Origin: DATLSM01 sp963722965
Lineage (GTDB): Bacteria > Actinomycetota > Thermoleophilia > Solirubrobacterales > 70-9
Reading direction: 5' to 3'
Length of the DNA stretch: 64,000 nt
Assembly (NCBI GenBank): GCA_963722965.1
Contig: CAVROX010000006.1
Span: 71,392 to 135,391 of the forward strand
Positions 41,354 through 50,081 of the stretch are shown one piece after another. The notes under the pieces were generated by a model. That model did not search any database. It was not told where the DNA came from and worked only from the letters and a program-made list of their open reading frames with translations. Position 1 is the stretch's first letter. The number at the start of each line of letters is the position of its first letter. The position numbers and the translations under genes are program-made.

Positions 41354-42170
41354 CGGGATCGCTCCCCGCCCGGCCCGAGAGCCACTCCCCCACCTGGTTC
41401 GGTTCAGCCAGGGCGGAAAAGTCGCCGCGATCTCGAATCCGCTCTGCCGCATCGATCATCGCGCTGACGGCAGTCCAGGCGAGCCGCCCGCCGACGCTGA
41501 TCCTCCCAGCTCCGGCGTCGACGATCTCCGCCAGCGAGAGGCTCGGGATGGCAAGCACGTTAAGTGGTCGCTGGATCGCAGCCGCCACGGCCTCGATCTC
41601 CTCCGCGCTGCGAAGACCGGGAGCGAAGAGGACATCGGCACCGGCCCGCTCAAATGCCTGCAGGCGGGAAATCGTGTCGTCGAGGTCGGGGTTTCCCCGG
41701 ACCTGATTCTCGGCCCTCGCAGTCAGGGTGAAAGGGAAGTCCAGGCGCTGTGCGGACTCGACCGCCGCGGCCACTCGCTCGACGGCCCGCTCAATCGAAT
41801 AGATCCCCTCCCGATGGCCATAATCCTCAATCGAGCAGCCGACCGCACCCGCTGCGGCGATCCGGCCGATCGCCCTCCCGACATCCTCTGGGTCTGAGCC
41901 GAAGCCGTTCTCAAGGTCAACCGAAAGCGGCAGGTCAGTTGCCCGGTCCAGCAGCCGAACGTGATCGATCAGCTCCTCGAGGGTGACACCGCCGTCCGGC
42001 CGAGCGCGGGTAAAAGCGAAACCGGAGCTGGTGGTCGCCAGGGCCCTGAACCCGATCGCGGCCAATACCTTGGCCGAGCCGGCATCCCAGGGGTTGGCAA
42101 TCACAAAAGCCTCGCCTTCGTGAAGGGCTCGGAATACCGCTGCCTTTTGGTGCTGACTTGAGATCGACAT
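41346..42170 (-). CDS. Isocitrate lyase/phosphoenolpyruvate mutase family protein
   Basis: The 274-residue product is a TIM-barrel member of the ICL/PEPM superfamily: FVIANPWDAGSAKVLAAIGF, LATTSSGFAFTRARPDGGVT, LPLSVDLENGFGSDPEDVGR with the metal-binding aspartate, GCSIEDYGHREGIYSIERA, ENQVRGNPDLDDTI and GADVLFAPGL. The catalytic-cysteine KKCGH motif of isocitrate and methylisocitrate lyases is absent, so it is probably an oxaloacetate/phosphonate-type lyase or mutase of unknown substrate. It overlaps the peroxiredoxin gene and is likely co-transcribed. Confidence 0.82.
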   Translation of the reverse strand: MSISSQHQKAAVFRALHEGEAFVIANPWDAGSAKVLAAIGFRALATTSSGFAFTRARPDGGVTLEELIDHVRLLDRATDLPLSVDLENGFGSDPEDVGRAIGRIAAAGAVGCSIEDYGHREGIYSIERAVERVAAAVESAQRLDFPFTLTARAENQVRGNPDLDDTISRLQAFERAGADVLFAPGLRSAEEIEAVAAAIQRPLNVLAIPSLSLAEIVDAGAGRISVGGRLAWTAVSAMIDAAERIRDRGDFSALAEPNQVGEWLSGRAGSDPDG

Positions 42171-42276
42171 TCGACCAAACCTAATCAGCCGCTAGGCTCG
42201 CGCGGCAACTGGTGAGAAATGGGGCAACATTGTCAACCAGGCAGAGGCTTTGCGTTTGGGCATCTGACGCCGGCCA

Positions 42277-42849
42277 ATGAGTCCACCGCTTGAGATCCTC
42301 GGCCGCTGGCTCAAAGAGGCCGAAGAGGCAAAGGCGCCCCAACCTAGGGCGATGGCTCTTGTGACCGCAACCAAAGACGGTCGCCCTTCCGCCCGTACAG
42401 TCTCGCTCAAGCGCCTGGAGGACGACGGGCTGATATTCACCACGGCCCTCTGGACCCGCAAGGCGCAGCAGATCAAGTCAAATCCTCAGGTCGCGCTGCT
42501 CTTTCACTGGCCGACGTTGGGTCGCCAGGCCCAGATCAGCGGTCGGGCGACGCAAGGTGATCGCCCGCTCGCCGAAGAGCTGTTCGCCGAGCGCGACCTC
42601 GCCCACCAACTGCAAACCGTCGTCTCCCGACAGGGGGAGCCGATCGGCGAGCTCAACGCGCTGCGGGCAAGGCTCGCCCACCTAGCGTCGGTGCAGGAGA
42701 CCGCACCTGCCTGCCCCGAGGACTGGGGCGCGATCCGAGTCCGGCCGCAGATGGTCGAGCTCTGGGAGCAAGCGCCCGATCGCCTTCACCAGCGCCGCCT
42801 CTTCGAGCGGGTCGGCGACGAATGGATCGAGGGCCTGATCGCCCCCTAG
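42277..42849 (+). CDS. pdxH: Pyridoxamine 5'-phosphate oxidase (PdxH-like)
   Basis: This FMN enzyme oxidises pyridoxine or pyridoxamine 5'-phosphate to PLP. The 190-residue product has AMALVTATKDGRPSARTVSL then KRLEDDGLIFTTALWTRKAQ, which bind FMN; QIKSNPQVALLFHWPTLGRQ; and a C-terminal dimerisation segment IRVRPQMVELWEQAPDRLHQ and RRLFERVGDEW, close to the consensus of true PNPOx proteins. Length is slightly under the usual 210-220 because the N terminus is short. Divergent from the ICL/PEPM gene and convergent with the GNAT gene. Confidence 0.85.
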   Translation: MSPPLEILGRWLKEAEEAKAPQPRAMALVTATKDGRPSARTVSLKRLEDDGLIFTTALWTRKAQQIKSNPQVALLFHWPTLGRQAQISGRATQGDRPLAEELFAERDLAHQLQTVVSRQGEPIGELNALRARLAHLASVQETAPACPEDWGAIRVRPQMVELWEQAPDRLHQRRLFERVGDEWIEGLIAP

Positions 42850-42858
42850 CGAGTCGGC

Positions 42859-43455
42859 TCAGACCCGAAGGTGTCGGAGCAGCCGGCGCTCGAGGTTGGC
42901 GCGCACGGCCGGCCACTCGTCGTCGATGACGCTGTAGTAGGCGGAGTCGCGCACGCCGACGTCGGGAACGGTCATGTGCTTGCGCAAGATCCCCTCGAAC
43001 TGAGCCGGTATCGCAGCGATCGCCGCGCGGGACCGGTGGTTGCGGGCATCGGTCTTGAGCTCGACCCGCAGACAGCCAAGCTGCTCGAATGCATGGCTGA
43101 TGAGGAGCAGTTTTGACTCGATATTGGCACCGGACCCCCAGGCGCTCGGATTCAGCCAGGTCCAGCCGATCTCAACGACACAGTCGGCCGGGCGCACGTT
43201 CAGGTAGCGGGTGCTGCCGACCAGCTCCCCGCCGCGCAGAACGCGGACGGCGAACGGCCCCTCCCGACCGGCCCGTGCATTCTCAAGCGACGTGCTGAGC
43301 CATGCATCGAAGTAAGCGCGGCTGCTCCCGATATTGGCCAGCCACTCCCAGATCTCAGGTGCCTGGGCCGCCTCCCACAACCCCTCGGCATGCTCCTCGC
43401 CCAGCGGCTCCAGCGCGACAATTGAGCCCTCAAGGCGGGTGGCGAGGTCATCCAT
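42859..43455 (-). CDS. GNAT-family N-acetyltransferase (RimJ/RimL-like)
   Basis: The 198-residue product resembles ribosomal-protein or small-molecule acetyltransferases: IVALEPLGEEHAEGLWEAAQ at the start, VRVLRGGELVGSTRYLNVRP, VVEIGWTWLNPSAWGSGANI with the acetyl-CoA loop, and FEQLGCLRVELKTDARNHRS then AAIAAIPAQFEGILRKHM. It is the N-acetyltransferase group that often acts on N-terminal amines or aminoglycoside-like molecules, but the substrate cannot be inferred. No neighbouring operon partner on the same strand. Confidence 0.85.
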   Translation of the reverse strand: MDDLATRLEGSIVALEPLGEEHAEGLWEAAQAPEIWEWLANIGSSRAYFDAWLSTSLENARAGREGPFAVRVLRGGELVGSTRYLNVRPADCVVEIGWTWLNPSAWGSGANIESKLLLISHAFEQLGCLRVELKTDARNHRSRAAIAAIPAQFEGILRKHMTVPDVGVRDSAYYSVIDDEWPAVRANLERRLLRHLRV

Positions 43456-43678
43456 CCGCCGAATCGTGCCAGTCTCAGCGTTGGCTTTCCAGCCACCCGC
43501 GTTTCACTTGCCATCTGCGGAACCGCCCCGCAGCAATGGCCGTCTATCGATATTTCGACGCTCAGCCGTTCCCCGCTTACTGTCACGGGAACCAAATGGA
43601 CAGCCCCGCTGACCGTCAATTACAAGTTCAGCGGGAGTCGCTCTCAAGGTTTCCCAGCCCGCCGCCGATAGGCCATTC

Positions 43679-43891
43679 GTGGCAGCCGGGGATCGCGCGC
43701 CAAACCGCAAGCTCTCCGCGGTCCCTCTGACCGGAGCTGGACGAGGGGCCTTCGTCGCGCTGGGGCTTGCCGCGGTCCTCATCGCATTGTTGAGTGGCTC
43801 GATCCCAGTCGCCGTGGGGGTACTTGCGATCGGGGGAATTGTGCTTGGCGGGATTCTTCTGCTGGGGGCCCGTCGAGCCGAACTACCCTGA
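43679..43891 (+). CDS. Small two-helix membrane protein
   Basis: The 70-residue product has a basic start (APNRKLSAVPLTGAGRGA) and two helices, FVALGLAAVLIALLSGSIP and VAVGVLAIGGIVLGGILLLG, ending with ARRAELP. GTG at 43679 has AGGCC about seven bases upstream. No family recognised. A longer frame on the other strand spans the same DNA but has shadow-like composition. Plausible but unproven gene. Confidence 0.5.
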   Translation: MAAGDRAPNRKLSAVPLTGAGRGAFVALGLAAVLIALLSGSIPVAVGVLAIGGIVLGGILLLGARRAELP

Positions 43892-43976
43892 GGGCGCCCG
43901 ATCTGCACGACGTTGGCGGCACAGATCAGCAGGCGGGCTGAAACCGCCTCATCGTCGCTGTTCCCCGCCCCTTCGA

Positions 43977-44038
43977 GTTTGACCTCGTTATTTTTAGGTA
44001 TACTCTGATGAAACGCAGGACTCGCCGCCCACGAGTCC
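43977..44038 (+). promoter_or_regulatory. Candidate promoter followed by a perfect small hairpin
   Basis: GTTTGA (43977-43982), 16 bases, then TATACT (43999-44004) forms a plausible promoter in a locally AT-rich patch. Just downstream GGACTCG (44018-44024) and CGAGTCC (44032-44038) can form a 7-bp stem with a 7-base loop. The following DNA encodes only a degraded nucleotidyltransferase-like gene, so the signal may be left over from it. Confidence 0.35.
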
Positions 44039-44148
44039 GGCATCTCAGTGAGAAATAATCGCTCGTCGGCCCGGTATGCCCTGTTCCTCCCTGTCAGGGC
44101 GTGCCGGCCAGGCGAGCGTTGCTCGTGGCTTTAAGCTCGCGCTCATTC

Positions 44149-44310
44149 ATGCCCGATCCCAGGCCTGCCCTGGCAGCCGCGACGCTCTCCCAGGCGGAGC
44201 GCAACACCGTGATTCGCTTTGTCGAGTCAATGAGCGAGGCGCCAGGGGACGACCTTCGCGCTCTGTGGCTTTATCGAGAAGCTTGCCGGCGAAGCGCCCG
44301 TCCGATCGCG
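44149..44310 (+). pseudogene. Remnant of a minimal nucleotidyltransferase gene
   Basis: From the ATG at 44149 the text LSQAERNTVIRFVESM and DDLRALWLY matches the start of small nucleotidyltransferases (MNT-type, as in HEPN/MNT toxin-antitoxin pairs), where the next residues should be GSRARGE and then an SDIDL motif. Here the frame breaks at WLYREACRR, and a +2 reading (SLPAKRPSDREHL) vaguely recalls the missing part. No intact catalytic motif is present, so I call it a decayed or indel-damaged fragment. It may be entirely coincidental. Confidence 0.35.
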
Positions 44311-44374
44311 AGCATCTGCGGTAACCGGGGCTCTGACGGGGAAGCCAGCGGGCGGGCGCCGCTGCACGGCGCGG

Positions 44375-44824
44375 ATGGCGACCGCGTGCCGCCGAGCGCA
44401 AACGGCGGTCCGCCGGAGACCGGGACGGGGATCGGCCTCGATGCCGCGATGCGCTTCAAGCAAACTCCGCTGCGACTCCACCCCGGCGAGCAGCCGCCGC
44501 TTCTCGATCCTCTTCGACCCGACGGGCGTCGCGGTAGGAACCGACGTGGCGCTGGAGCCCGACTCGGGAATCACCGCGCGCTTTCGGGGCACCGGCCGCG
44601 TGCCGAAGCCGGGCAACCAGGGCTGGTCGCGCCTCGGCGGCCGGGTGCGCGCGCAGGCGAGTGCGGAGCCCGGATCCCGGCTCACCGTCACGGCCGAGGC
44701 GGCGAGTTACTCCGCCAAGCTCGAGGCGCTGATCGTTCGCCACCGGGCCAGCGGCTGGGTACGCGAGATCGCGCGCAAGGACTCGCGAATCGCGATCGAT
44801 GCCGCCGACTTAGGCCACATGTGA
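44375..44824 (+). CDS. Uncertain open frame
   Basis: This frame of about 149 codons contains a plausible protein-like second half: FSILFDPTGVAVGTDVALEP, GITARFRGTGRVPKPGNQGW and LEALIVRHRASGWVREIARK. The first 50 codons are Arg/Ser-rich and unlike protein, so either the real start is internal (near 44500) or the frame is a fragment of a broken gene connected to the nucleotidyltransferase remnant just upstream. No family recognised. Confidence 0.25.
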   Translation: MATACRRAQTAVRRRPGRGSASMPRCASSKLRCDSTPASSRRFSILFDPTGVAVGTDVALEPDSGITARFRGTGRVPKPGNQGWSRLGGRVRAQASAEPGSRLTVTAEAASYSAKLEALIVRHRASGWVREIARKDSRIAIDAADLGHM

Positions 44825-44941
44825 GCGAGCCAATCAGCTTTGCTCCATAAACTTCCGGTTCGGACGAGAGCAGGGGGCTGGGCCCTTCAATGCGGGTGCT
44901 CGCTTCCCGGGGCCTGATCCGGTGTTAGGGTTGTCGCCACC

Positions 44942-46798
44942 TTGACCGCGGCCCGAGCACGACCGGGATGCGTCGAGACGAGCGGGCTGGCTCGAAGGAT
45001 CGTCGGCGCTTGGTGGGTGCTGTTGGGTGTCACGGCGATCCTCGGATGGGCTTGTCTGGCTCCGGCGGGTGCGCTCGGTGCCGTTGGCGACCTGAGCTTC
45101 AACGGCTGCATCGGCGGGGACCTCGAATTGGGCTGCACCCAAACGACACCGAGCTACCTCCTCAACGGCGGAGACTCGGTTGCGATCAGCGCTGACGGCA
45201 GCAGCGTGTATGTCACCGCGAACACCGGCAGCGGAACCGGCTTGATCGATGGATTCTCACGAAACACCACGACGGGTGCGCTGACGCTTCAGGACTGCAT
45301 TGGTGACGGCGCAGGCTCGCCATGTACGCCGACAACCCCTACCGATGCGCTTGGTGAGCCAGCGTCGGTAGCCGTGAGCGCCGACGGCGACAGCGTTTAC
45401 GTCGCCTCGCCCTACGCGGGCGTGGTCGACGTGTTCTCGCGCAATACCTCAACCGGCGCCCTGACCTACCTCAGCTGCATTGGCGTTGAATCAGGCTGCA
45501 CGACGACCAAACCGACCAATGCCCTCAGCGGCGCGGCGTCGGTAGCGGTTAGCGCCGACGGGAGCAGCGTCTACGTCGGCTCTTCGGAAGCGATCGACAT
45601 ATTCCAACGCAACACCTCAACCGGCGCGCTGACTTTTAGTGGCTGCATTGGCGAAGACACAGGCTGCACGACGACCACGCCGGCCAACGCCGTCCTCGGG
45701 GTACGGTCGGTGGCGATCAGCGCCGACGGCCGCAGCGTCTACGCCGCCAACTCCGCCTTCAATGCGGTCGATGTGTTCTCGCGCAACACTTCGACCGGTG
45801 CGCTGACCTTTGAGAACTGCATCGGCGAAGACGCTGGCTGTACTCCAACCAGTCCGGCGGGCGCTCTAAGCCGTGCCGAGTCTGTTGCGGTGAGCCCAGA
45901 CGGCAGCAGCGTCTACGCAGCGACGATTGGCTTCCCGGGCCCGGGCGGGATCGCCGCATTCTCGCGCGACACCACGACAGGGGCGCTTACATACAAGGAC
46001 TGCTTTGGCGTCGAAACGGGCTGCACGGCGACAACCCCGAGCAACGCTCTCGAACAGGCGTATTCAGTTGCAGTAAGCCCTGACGGGGCTAGCGTCTATG
46101 CCGCCTCGGAGGGCCCCAACGCCGTCGCGGTGTTCGCTCGCAATACTTCGACTGGAGCGCTTGGCTATGCGAGCTGCACAGGCAACGATCCGGGTTGCGG
46201 GACGACGAGCCCAACCGACGCCCTCAACGACGCAAACTCGGTGGTGGTTAGCTCCGACGGGAAAAGCGTCTACGTTGAGTCCGGCGCCGCCGTCAATGAC
46301 TTTTCGCGCGTAGCTGGGTCGCCGGGCGCCATGTCGCCACCACCGCCGCCAGCACCGCCACTGCCGAGCCCCCAAACAACCGATGCGATGTACGACAACC
46401 AGCAGATCGCCCTGACGACGCCTTCGCCCCAAGCGTGCATTGCAGGAGCTGGGAAGCTCGCAGCTACGCTCGACTCGACGACGATCGGGGGGTCAAAAGC
46501 CTCGAAGCTCAGATTCTCAAGTGCAGCGTTCTACCTCGACAAGGGGATCGGGCAATTCCGTAAAAAGACGACGCGCACACGCACCGGACACAAGAAGACT
46601 GTGAAGGTCCTCACCTACAAGCCGAATGCCACTGCTGGGCACGTCCCGATTACGCTCGAACTTTCAACAGCTGGCTTGACGGTGGGAGCCCATAAGCTGA
46701 CCGTCAAGATCTCCTACATGGAGATCAGGCGCAAGCACGGCCGCAGGACCACCGAGATGCTGACCAAGACACTGAGTGCGCCGTTCACAGTCTGTTAG
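44942..46798 (+). CDS. Secreted seven-blade-like beta-propeller with repeated cysteine pairs
   Basis: The 618-residue product has an N-terminal helix (IVGAWWVLLGVTAILGWACL, then APAGALGA cleavage-like) and about seven repeats of roughly 55 residues in residues 50-460. Each repeat has SVAVSADGSSVYVAS, a VDVFSRNTSTGALTF strand and a CIG-x-(2-4)-GC-TTT-P-NAL segment, so every blade carries two cysteines. The repeats resemble YVTN/lactonase propellers. A Pro-rich spacer (PPPPPAPPLPS) precedes a beta-rich C-terminal domain with basic stretches (RKKTTRTRTGHKKTVKVLTY). Probably cell-surface or matrix-associated; enzymatic activity is not evident. The start is a TTG at 44942; an internal start a few codons later is possible. 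It converges with the HNH-like gene. Confidence 0.8.
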   Translation: MTAARARPGCVETSGLARRIVGAWWVLLGVTAILGWACLAPAGALGAVGDLSFNGCIGGDLELGCTQTTPSYLLNGGDSVAISADGSSVYVTANTGSGTGLIDGFSRNTTTGALTLQDCIGDGAGSPCTPTTPTDALGEPASVAVSADGDSVYVASPYAGVVDVFSRNTSTGALTYLSCIGVESGCTTTKPTNALSGAASVAVSADGSSVYVGSSEAIDIFQRNTSTGALTFSGCIGEDTGCTTTTPANAVLGVRSVAISADGRSVYAANSAFNAVDVFSRNTSTGALTFENCIGEDAGCTPTSPAGALSRAESVAVSPDGSSVYAATIGFPGPGGIAAFSRDTTTGALTYKDCFGVETGCTATTPSNALEQAYSVAVSPDGASVYAASEGPNAVAVFARNTSTGALGYASCTGNDPGCGTTSPTDALNDANSVVVSSDGKSVYVESGAAVNDFSRVAGSPGAMSPPPPPAPPLPSPQTTDAMYDNQQIALTTPSPQACIAGAGKLAATLDSTTIGGSKASKLRFSSAAFYLDKGIGQFRKKTTRTRTGHKKTVKVLTYKPNATAGHVPITLELSTAGLTVGAHKLTVKISYMEIRRKHGRRTTEMLTKTLSAPFTVC

Positions 46799-47207
46799 TC
46801 GATCCGTTTAGCCATAGAACTCCGAATCGGACCTCCACTGGAGATCGCCTTTGTGCGGCCCTCTATGTCCCGTCGAAGCTGATCGGCGCACCGCTTCAGG
46901 ACGTCGGCTAGCCGCGCAATCCACTGGTGCTGGGGATATTGGTTCTGGCAAGCCGCCCGCCAGCGCCGCAGAACGACGCAAGCACAGCTCGACCCTGACC
47001 GCGGATGCCAGCGCCGGCCCCGTGGGGCCGACTCTGCCAATTCCTGAACCCCGAGCGTCCTCAGTCATCGTGAAAGAGCGCGTGGTGATCGCGGCAGGTT
47101 GGCACCGTGAAGGTGGGATCCAGGTAGTAGTCGTTGGAGCGATCACGACCAGTCGGGTGATGGCGCCAGTTCGCGGGAGCACCGCAGAACATGCATTTGA
47201 CGCTCAT
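46795..47207 (-). CDS. Small HNH-endonuclease-like zinc-binding protein, with frameshift
   Basis: From the ATG at 47207 the first frame reads MSVKCMFCGAPANWRHHP, then SNDYYLDPTFTVPTCRDHHA and LFHDD. The C-x2-C, HH and C-x2-HH pattern resembles the zinc-binding core of HNH-type nucleases, though the catalytic set is not complete enough to be sure. A one-base loss near 47061-47066 joins the second frame, which reads LRTLGVQELAESAPRGRRW and, later, HQWIARLADVLKRCADQLRR as a helical end. About 136 residues in total. It is isolated among secreted-protein genes. Activity is unproven. Confidence 0.5.
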
Positions 47208-47318
47208 CCGAGTGCTTCCCGGTGGGCCTCGATCACTTCAACGCGCCAGCTACAGCGATCGCTTCAAGTCGGCCCGGATCAGACTCGACTCGCCGGCCCG
47301 GGACGGCGGCCCGTTGCC

Positions 47319-47849
47319 TCACTTAACGGGCTTGAGAGCGCGGACCGAGAGGACGCTGGCACCCTTCGCGCAGGCTTCGAAGGGAAGTGGGACAGGACGC
47401 GAGGCGCTCTGCCCGGGCGGGCTGACGCTCAGGCCGGCGGCCATCGTCGGCTGGCAGACCGTGGGCGTGATCGCCCCCGCATCGACGATCCGCAGCTGCG
47501 CGGTCGCGGAGCCGCCTTTCGACAGCTTGACGAGGCGGGGCATTTGTCCTGGTTCAGGCTTGGCCGGCTTGCCGATCCGCTGGCCGCTAAGGCTGATGGC
47601 GGTGACCGCGGGGAAGCCCGACAGCGTGCAGGCCCGCCCCGAGAGGTTGGTGAACTGGAGCTTGTAATAGATGCTGCCGGCGGCGCCGTTGCCGAGCCCG
47701 TCGGGAACCCAGATCACGAGCCCGGCGGCGGTGCAGGGCACGGCGGAGGCGGAGACCTTCGAGGGAACGCCCAGAGCGGCGGCCGGCGTTCCGGCCGAGA
47801 ACGCGGCGACAGCGACAGCGGCGATGGCGGCTGCGAGCGTGGTCCTCAT
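47319..47849 (-). CDS. Secreted DUF4232-type protein
   Basis: The 176-residue product starts MRTTLAAAIAAVAVAAFSAG, a signal peptide, and continues with a beta-sandwich typical of DUF4232: LVIWVPDGLGNGAAGSIYYK, LQFTNLSGRACTLSGFPAVT, ISLSGQRIGKPA, LVKLSKGGSATAQLRIVDAG and a closing PFEACAKGASVLSVRALKP with paired cysteines. These are secreted proteins of actinobacteria with unknown function. The frame is open to 48020 but the ATG at 47849 gives the natural signal peptide. Confidence 0.82.
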   Translation of the reverse strand: MRTTLAAAIAAVAVAAFSAGTPAAALGVPSKVSASAVPCTAAGLVIWVPDGLGNGAAGSIYYKLQFTNLSGRACTLSGFPAVTAISLSGQRIGKPAKPEPGQMPRLVKLSKGGSATAQLRIVDAGAITPTVCQPTMAAGLSVSPPGQSASRPVPLPFEACAKGASVLSVRALKPVK

Positions 47850-48210
47850 CAGGCTGCTCAGGCTACGGCCTGGGCCCGCCGCCCACAAGGGACAAGGTGG
47901 ATCCTTGGGCTGCATGGGTCGATCCCAGCTGTGTGGGCTCCGGCGGAAGCAAACTTCTTGAGCTAAGAGATTCGGACAGCGAAAGTCAGAGGTCGCATAG
48001 CGGTGGCAGGCTGCTCCCATGAGCCGGGTGCGCTGCCACGGTCCCCTCGCGCACCCCGCACCTGCCGCACTTTGGGGCTCTCCCCATGCCCGCGCGATGG
48101 GTGAGCTGTTGGGGTTGGCTGGGCGCTGGTAGGCGGGGTCGCGCTCGGCGCATTCAGGCCGGAGGCCTGGTGGGGCAGGGGGCGGGTCTGAGGCGAAGGA
48201 TGGGCATGAC

Positions 48211-48645
48211 CTAATCGATCAGGCCGACCTGGCGCAGGATGGAGACCGAGTCCGAGTACACGTCCTTGCGTTTGATCAAGCCCCCTTCGAAGGGGATCGA
48301 GTCAATTCCGTCCCAGCTGACCGTTCTGCCCGTGGGTGGCACGACGAGGTCTCCACGCTGCATCGAGTTGGAGTGGGTGGCGGTTGCCGTCCACTCCTGG
48401 ACAACCAGCCCCTCACGAACGTACAGCCGCCGTGTCGCAAACTTCATGTCAGGCCAGGTCTCGAAGATCTTCGCGATGTGATCCCGCACCGCCTTGCCAC
48501 TAGCGGACTCTCCGGCGGTGTGATTGGCAAACGCCATGTCCGGAGCGTGCATCGCCATGATCGCGTCAAGATCCTGGGAGTTCCAGGCGTCGTTATAGCG
48601 GTCAATCGCCGCCGTGAGAGCCTCGATTCCATCGGGGTCGCCCAC
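48211..48645 (-). CDS. SnoaL-like (NTF2-fold) protein
   Basis: The 144-residue product is a stand-alone NTF2-like domain: AIDRYNDAWNSQDLDAIMAM, MAFANHTAGESASGKAVRDH, FETWPDMKFATRRLYVREGL, VVQEWTATATHSN and PPTGRTVSWDGIDSIPFEGG. The pattern is that of SnoaL/ketosteroid isomerase-type ester cyclases and predicted hydrolase/isomerase enzymes. Substrate unknown. No operon partner is adjacent; the 190 bases toward the DUF4232 gene hold no gene. Confidence 0.82.
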   Translation of the reverse strand: MGDPDGIEALTAAIDRYNDAWNSQDLDAIMAMHAPDMAFANHTAGESASGKAVRDHIAKIFETWPDMKFATRRLYVREGLVVQEWTATATHSNSMQRGDLVVPPTGRTVSWDGIDSIPFEGGLIKRKDVYSDSVSILRQVGLID

Positions 48646-48868
48646 AGAACGACACTATCGCGTTTCATGTTGCCGTCGTGGACTGCTTTCCAATCCACCC
48701 CGGTGCACGCCGCCGGTTTGCGTGGTTACCCCCCGCCCGGCTCATGGGTTGGGTAGCGTGCGAGCTTGGCAAGCCGAGGCGGTGCTCGGCCAGGTCGGTC
48801 CGGAGACCTCGCGAAATTGCGGATAGCCTTATCGAGACGAGACTGCGACAGCGAATCGGAAGGAGCAC

Positions 48869-49246
48869 GTGAACAGCTGGGACCTCAGAGCACTTCATCT
48901 CAAGCCTCGGCTACCAGAGATCCTCTCGTCAAGTGATGCCGCGCGGGCGGTAGTGCTTGACTTGGCAGACGGTGAGAGCCTCGGCGACCACGAGGTGCAC
49001 GAGCGCGCCTGGCTACTGGTGCTCGACGGCGAGGTCGAGGTGACAACCGCCGCCGGGGGTAGCGTGACTGGCGGCGCAGGGCTCTTCGTTGAGTTTGCTC
49101 CCGCGGAGCGCCACGAAATTACCGCCGCGTCCAAGGTGCGCCTACTGCTGCTGTTGACTCCCTGGCCCGGCGACGGCCATCCCGGGGCCATGACTATCCG
49201 AGAGAAGCTCTATGCGCGCCGCCACGCCGCCAAGCGCACGGGGTAG
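48869..49246 (+). CDS. Cupin-domain protein
   Basis: The 125-residue product has a single cupin barrel: VVLDLADGESLGDHEVHERA, WLLVLDGEVEVTTAAGGSVT, AGLFVEFAPAERHEITAASK and VRLLLLLTPWPGDGHP. The metal-ligand pattern G-x5-H-x-H is reduced to DHEVHE and RHEI, so metal binding is plausible but not certain. GTG at 48869 follows a clean AAGGAG site (GGAAGGAGCAC). A sensory or oxygenase-like role is possible; I cannot say which. Confidence 0.8.
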   Translation: MNSWDLRALHLKPRLPEILSSSDAARAVVLDLADGESLGDHEVHERAWLLVLDGEVEVTTAAGGSVTGGAGLFVEFAPAERHEITAASKVRLLLLLTPWPGDGHPGAMTIREKLYARRHAAKRTG

Positions 49247-49456
49247 GGATTCCACACTCCTCGCCTTCCCCGGCATGCCCCCACCGCTGGCGCAGGCCCC
49301 GCGCTTTCGACGGGTTAGCGCCCCCACACCCAAGCTCGGGTGGAGCTGGCGGGGATTGGCTGGGCGAGGTCCACTCGGACGGGTAGGGGGCCGGCCGTTT
49401 GAATCTGCAGCGGCCCCGTTAGGATCGAAAAACCCGACCAAAGGAGGAAAGCATCG

Positions 49457-49753
49457 ATGGATACCTACGTGATCCTGCGGCGTGGCGGCTGGCGCTCGCC
49501 TGAGGACCTACAGGCCGCTGCCGAACGCTCGACCAAGGTTGGCGATGAGGAGATGTCGGACGACATCCGCTGGATCCGGAGTTACGTCTTGCAAGAGGAC
49601 GGAGGCACCGTCGGGACGGTTTGCGTTTATCAGGCGAGCAGTCCTGAGGCGATTCGCGACCATGCCTCGCGAGCCGACCTCCCCGTTGACGAGATCATTC
49701 CGGTAGCCGACACGGTTATTGTCCGTCCCGACCCGGAGGTAACCCCCACCTAA
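49457..49753 (+). CDS. DUF4242-type small protein
   Basis: The 98-residue product matches the DUF4242 family of small ferredoxin-like-fold proteins (related to a nickel-binding Streptomyces protein): TYVILRRGGWRSPEDLQAAA, IRWIRSYVLQEDGGTVGTVC, VYQASSPEAIRDHASRADLP and a final VDEIIPVADTVIVRPD. AAAGGAGGAAAG precedes the ATG, a strong ribosome site. Metal binding is inferred from the family only. Confidence 0.82.
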   Translation: MDTYVILRRGGWRSPEDLQAAAERSTKVGDEEMSDDIRWIRSYVLQEDGGTVGTVCVYQASSPEAIRDHASRADLPVDEIIPVADTVIVRPDPEVTPT

Positions 49754-50081
49754 GCGGCGAGAGCACACGCGTCGACGAATCCCCGATCTTCGCTCGGCCC
49801 AGCGACCCTCGATTTGGCAAGGCCCATGGGGGTTGGGTGGAACCCGCGGGGCTTGCCAGGGCGCTGGCTGCCTAGGCAGGCCCGCACTGAGCTCGGCCCG
49901 GGCAGCCCCGGAAGCTTGGCGAGCCCGAGGGCGGGGAGCGGGATCGCTGCTCAGGGCCGTGGCCCAGGATTGGCGAGGCAGGCCACGGCGGGGGTAGGGG
50001 ATGACGGAACCCGGACAAAACGATTCCCGCTACTCCCTCATCCTGCGCGCACTCCTACGACACTGCGCCATAGATTGGTAA
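49754..50081 (+). other. Gene-free stretch
   Basis: About 330 G-rich bases between the DUF4242 gene and the end of the repeat-protein gene carry no convincing gene or RNA. A GGGGTAGGGGATGACGG segment near 49990 resembles part of the 32-bp repeat in the division cluster (GGGATAGGGGATAACGG), and it lies just past the 3' end of a secreted-protein gene here too. Confidence 0.4.

Noticed and set aside
46851..47966. 371-codon plus-strand frame
   Set aside because: It spans the HNH-like and DUF4232 genes on the opposite strand, and its translation is Gly/Arg-rich without motifs.
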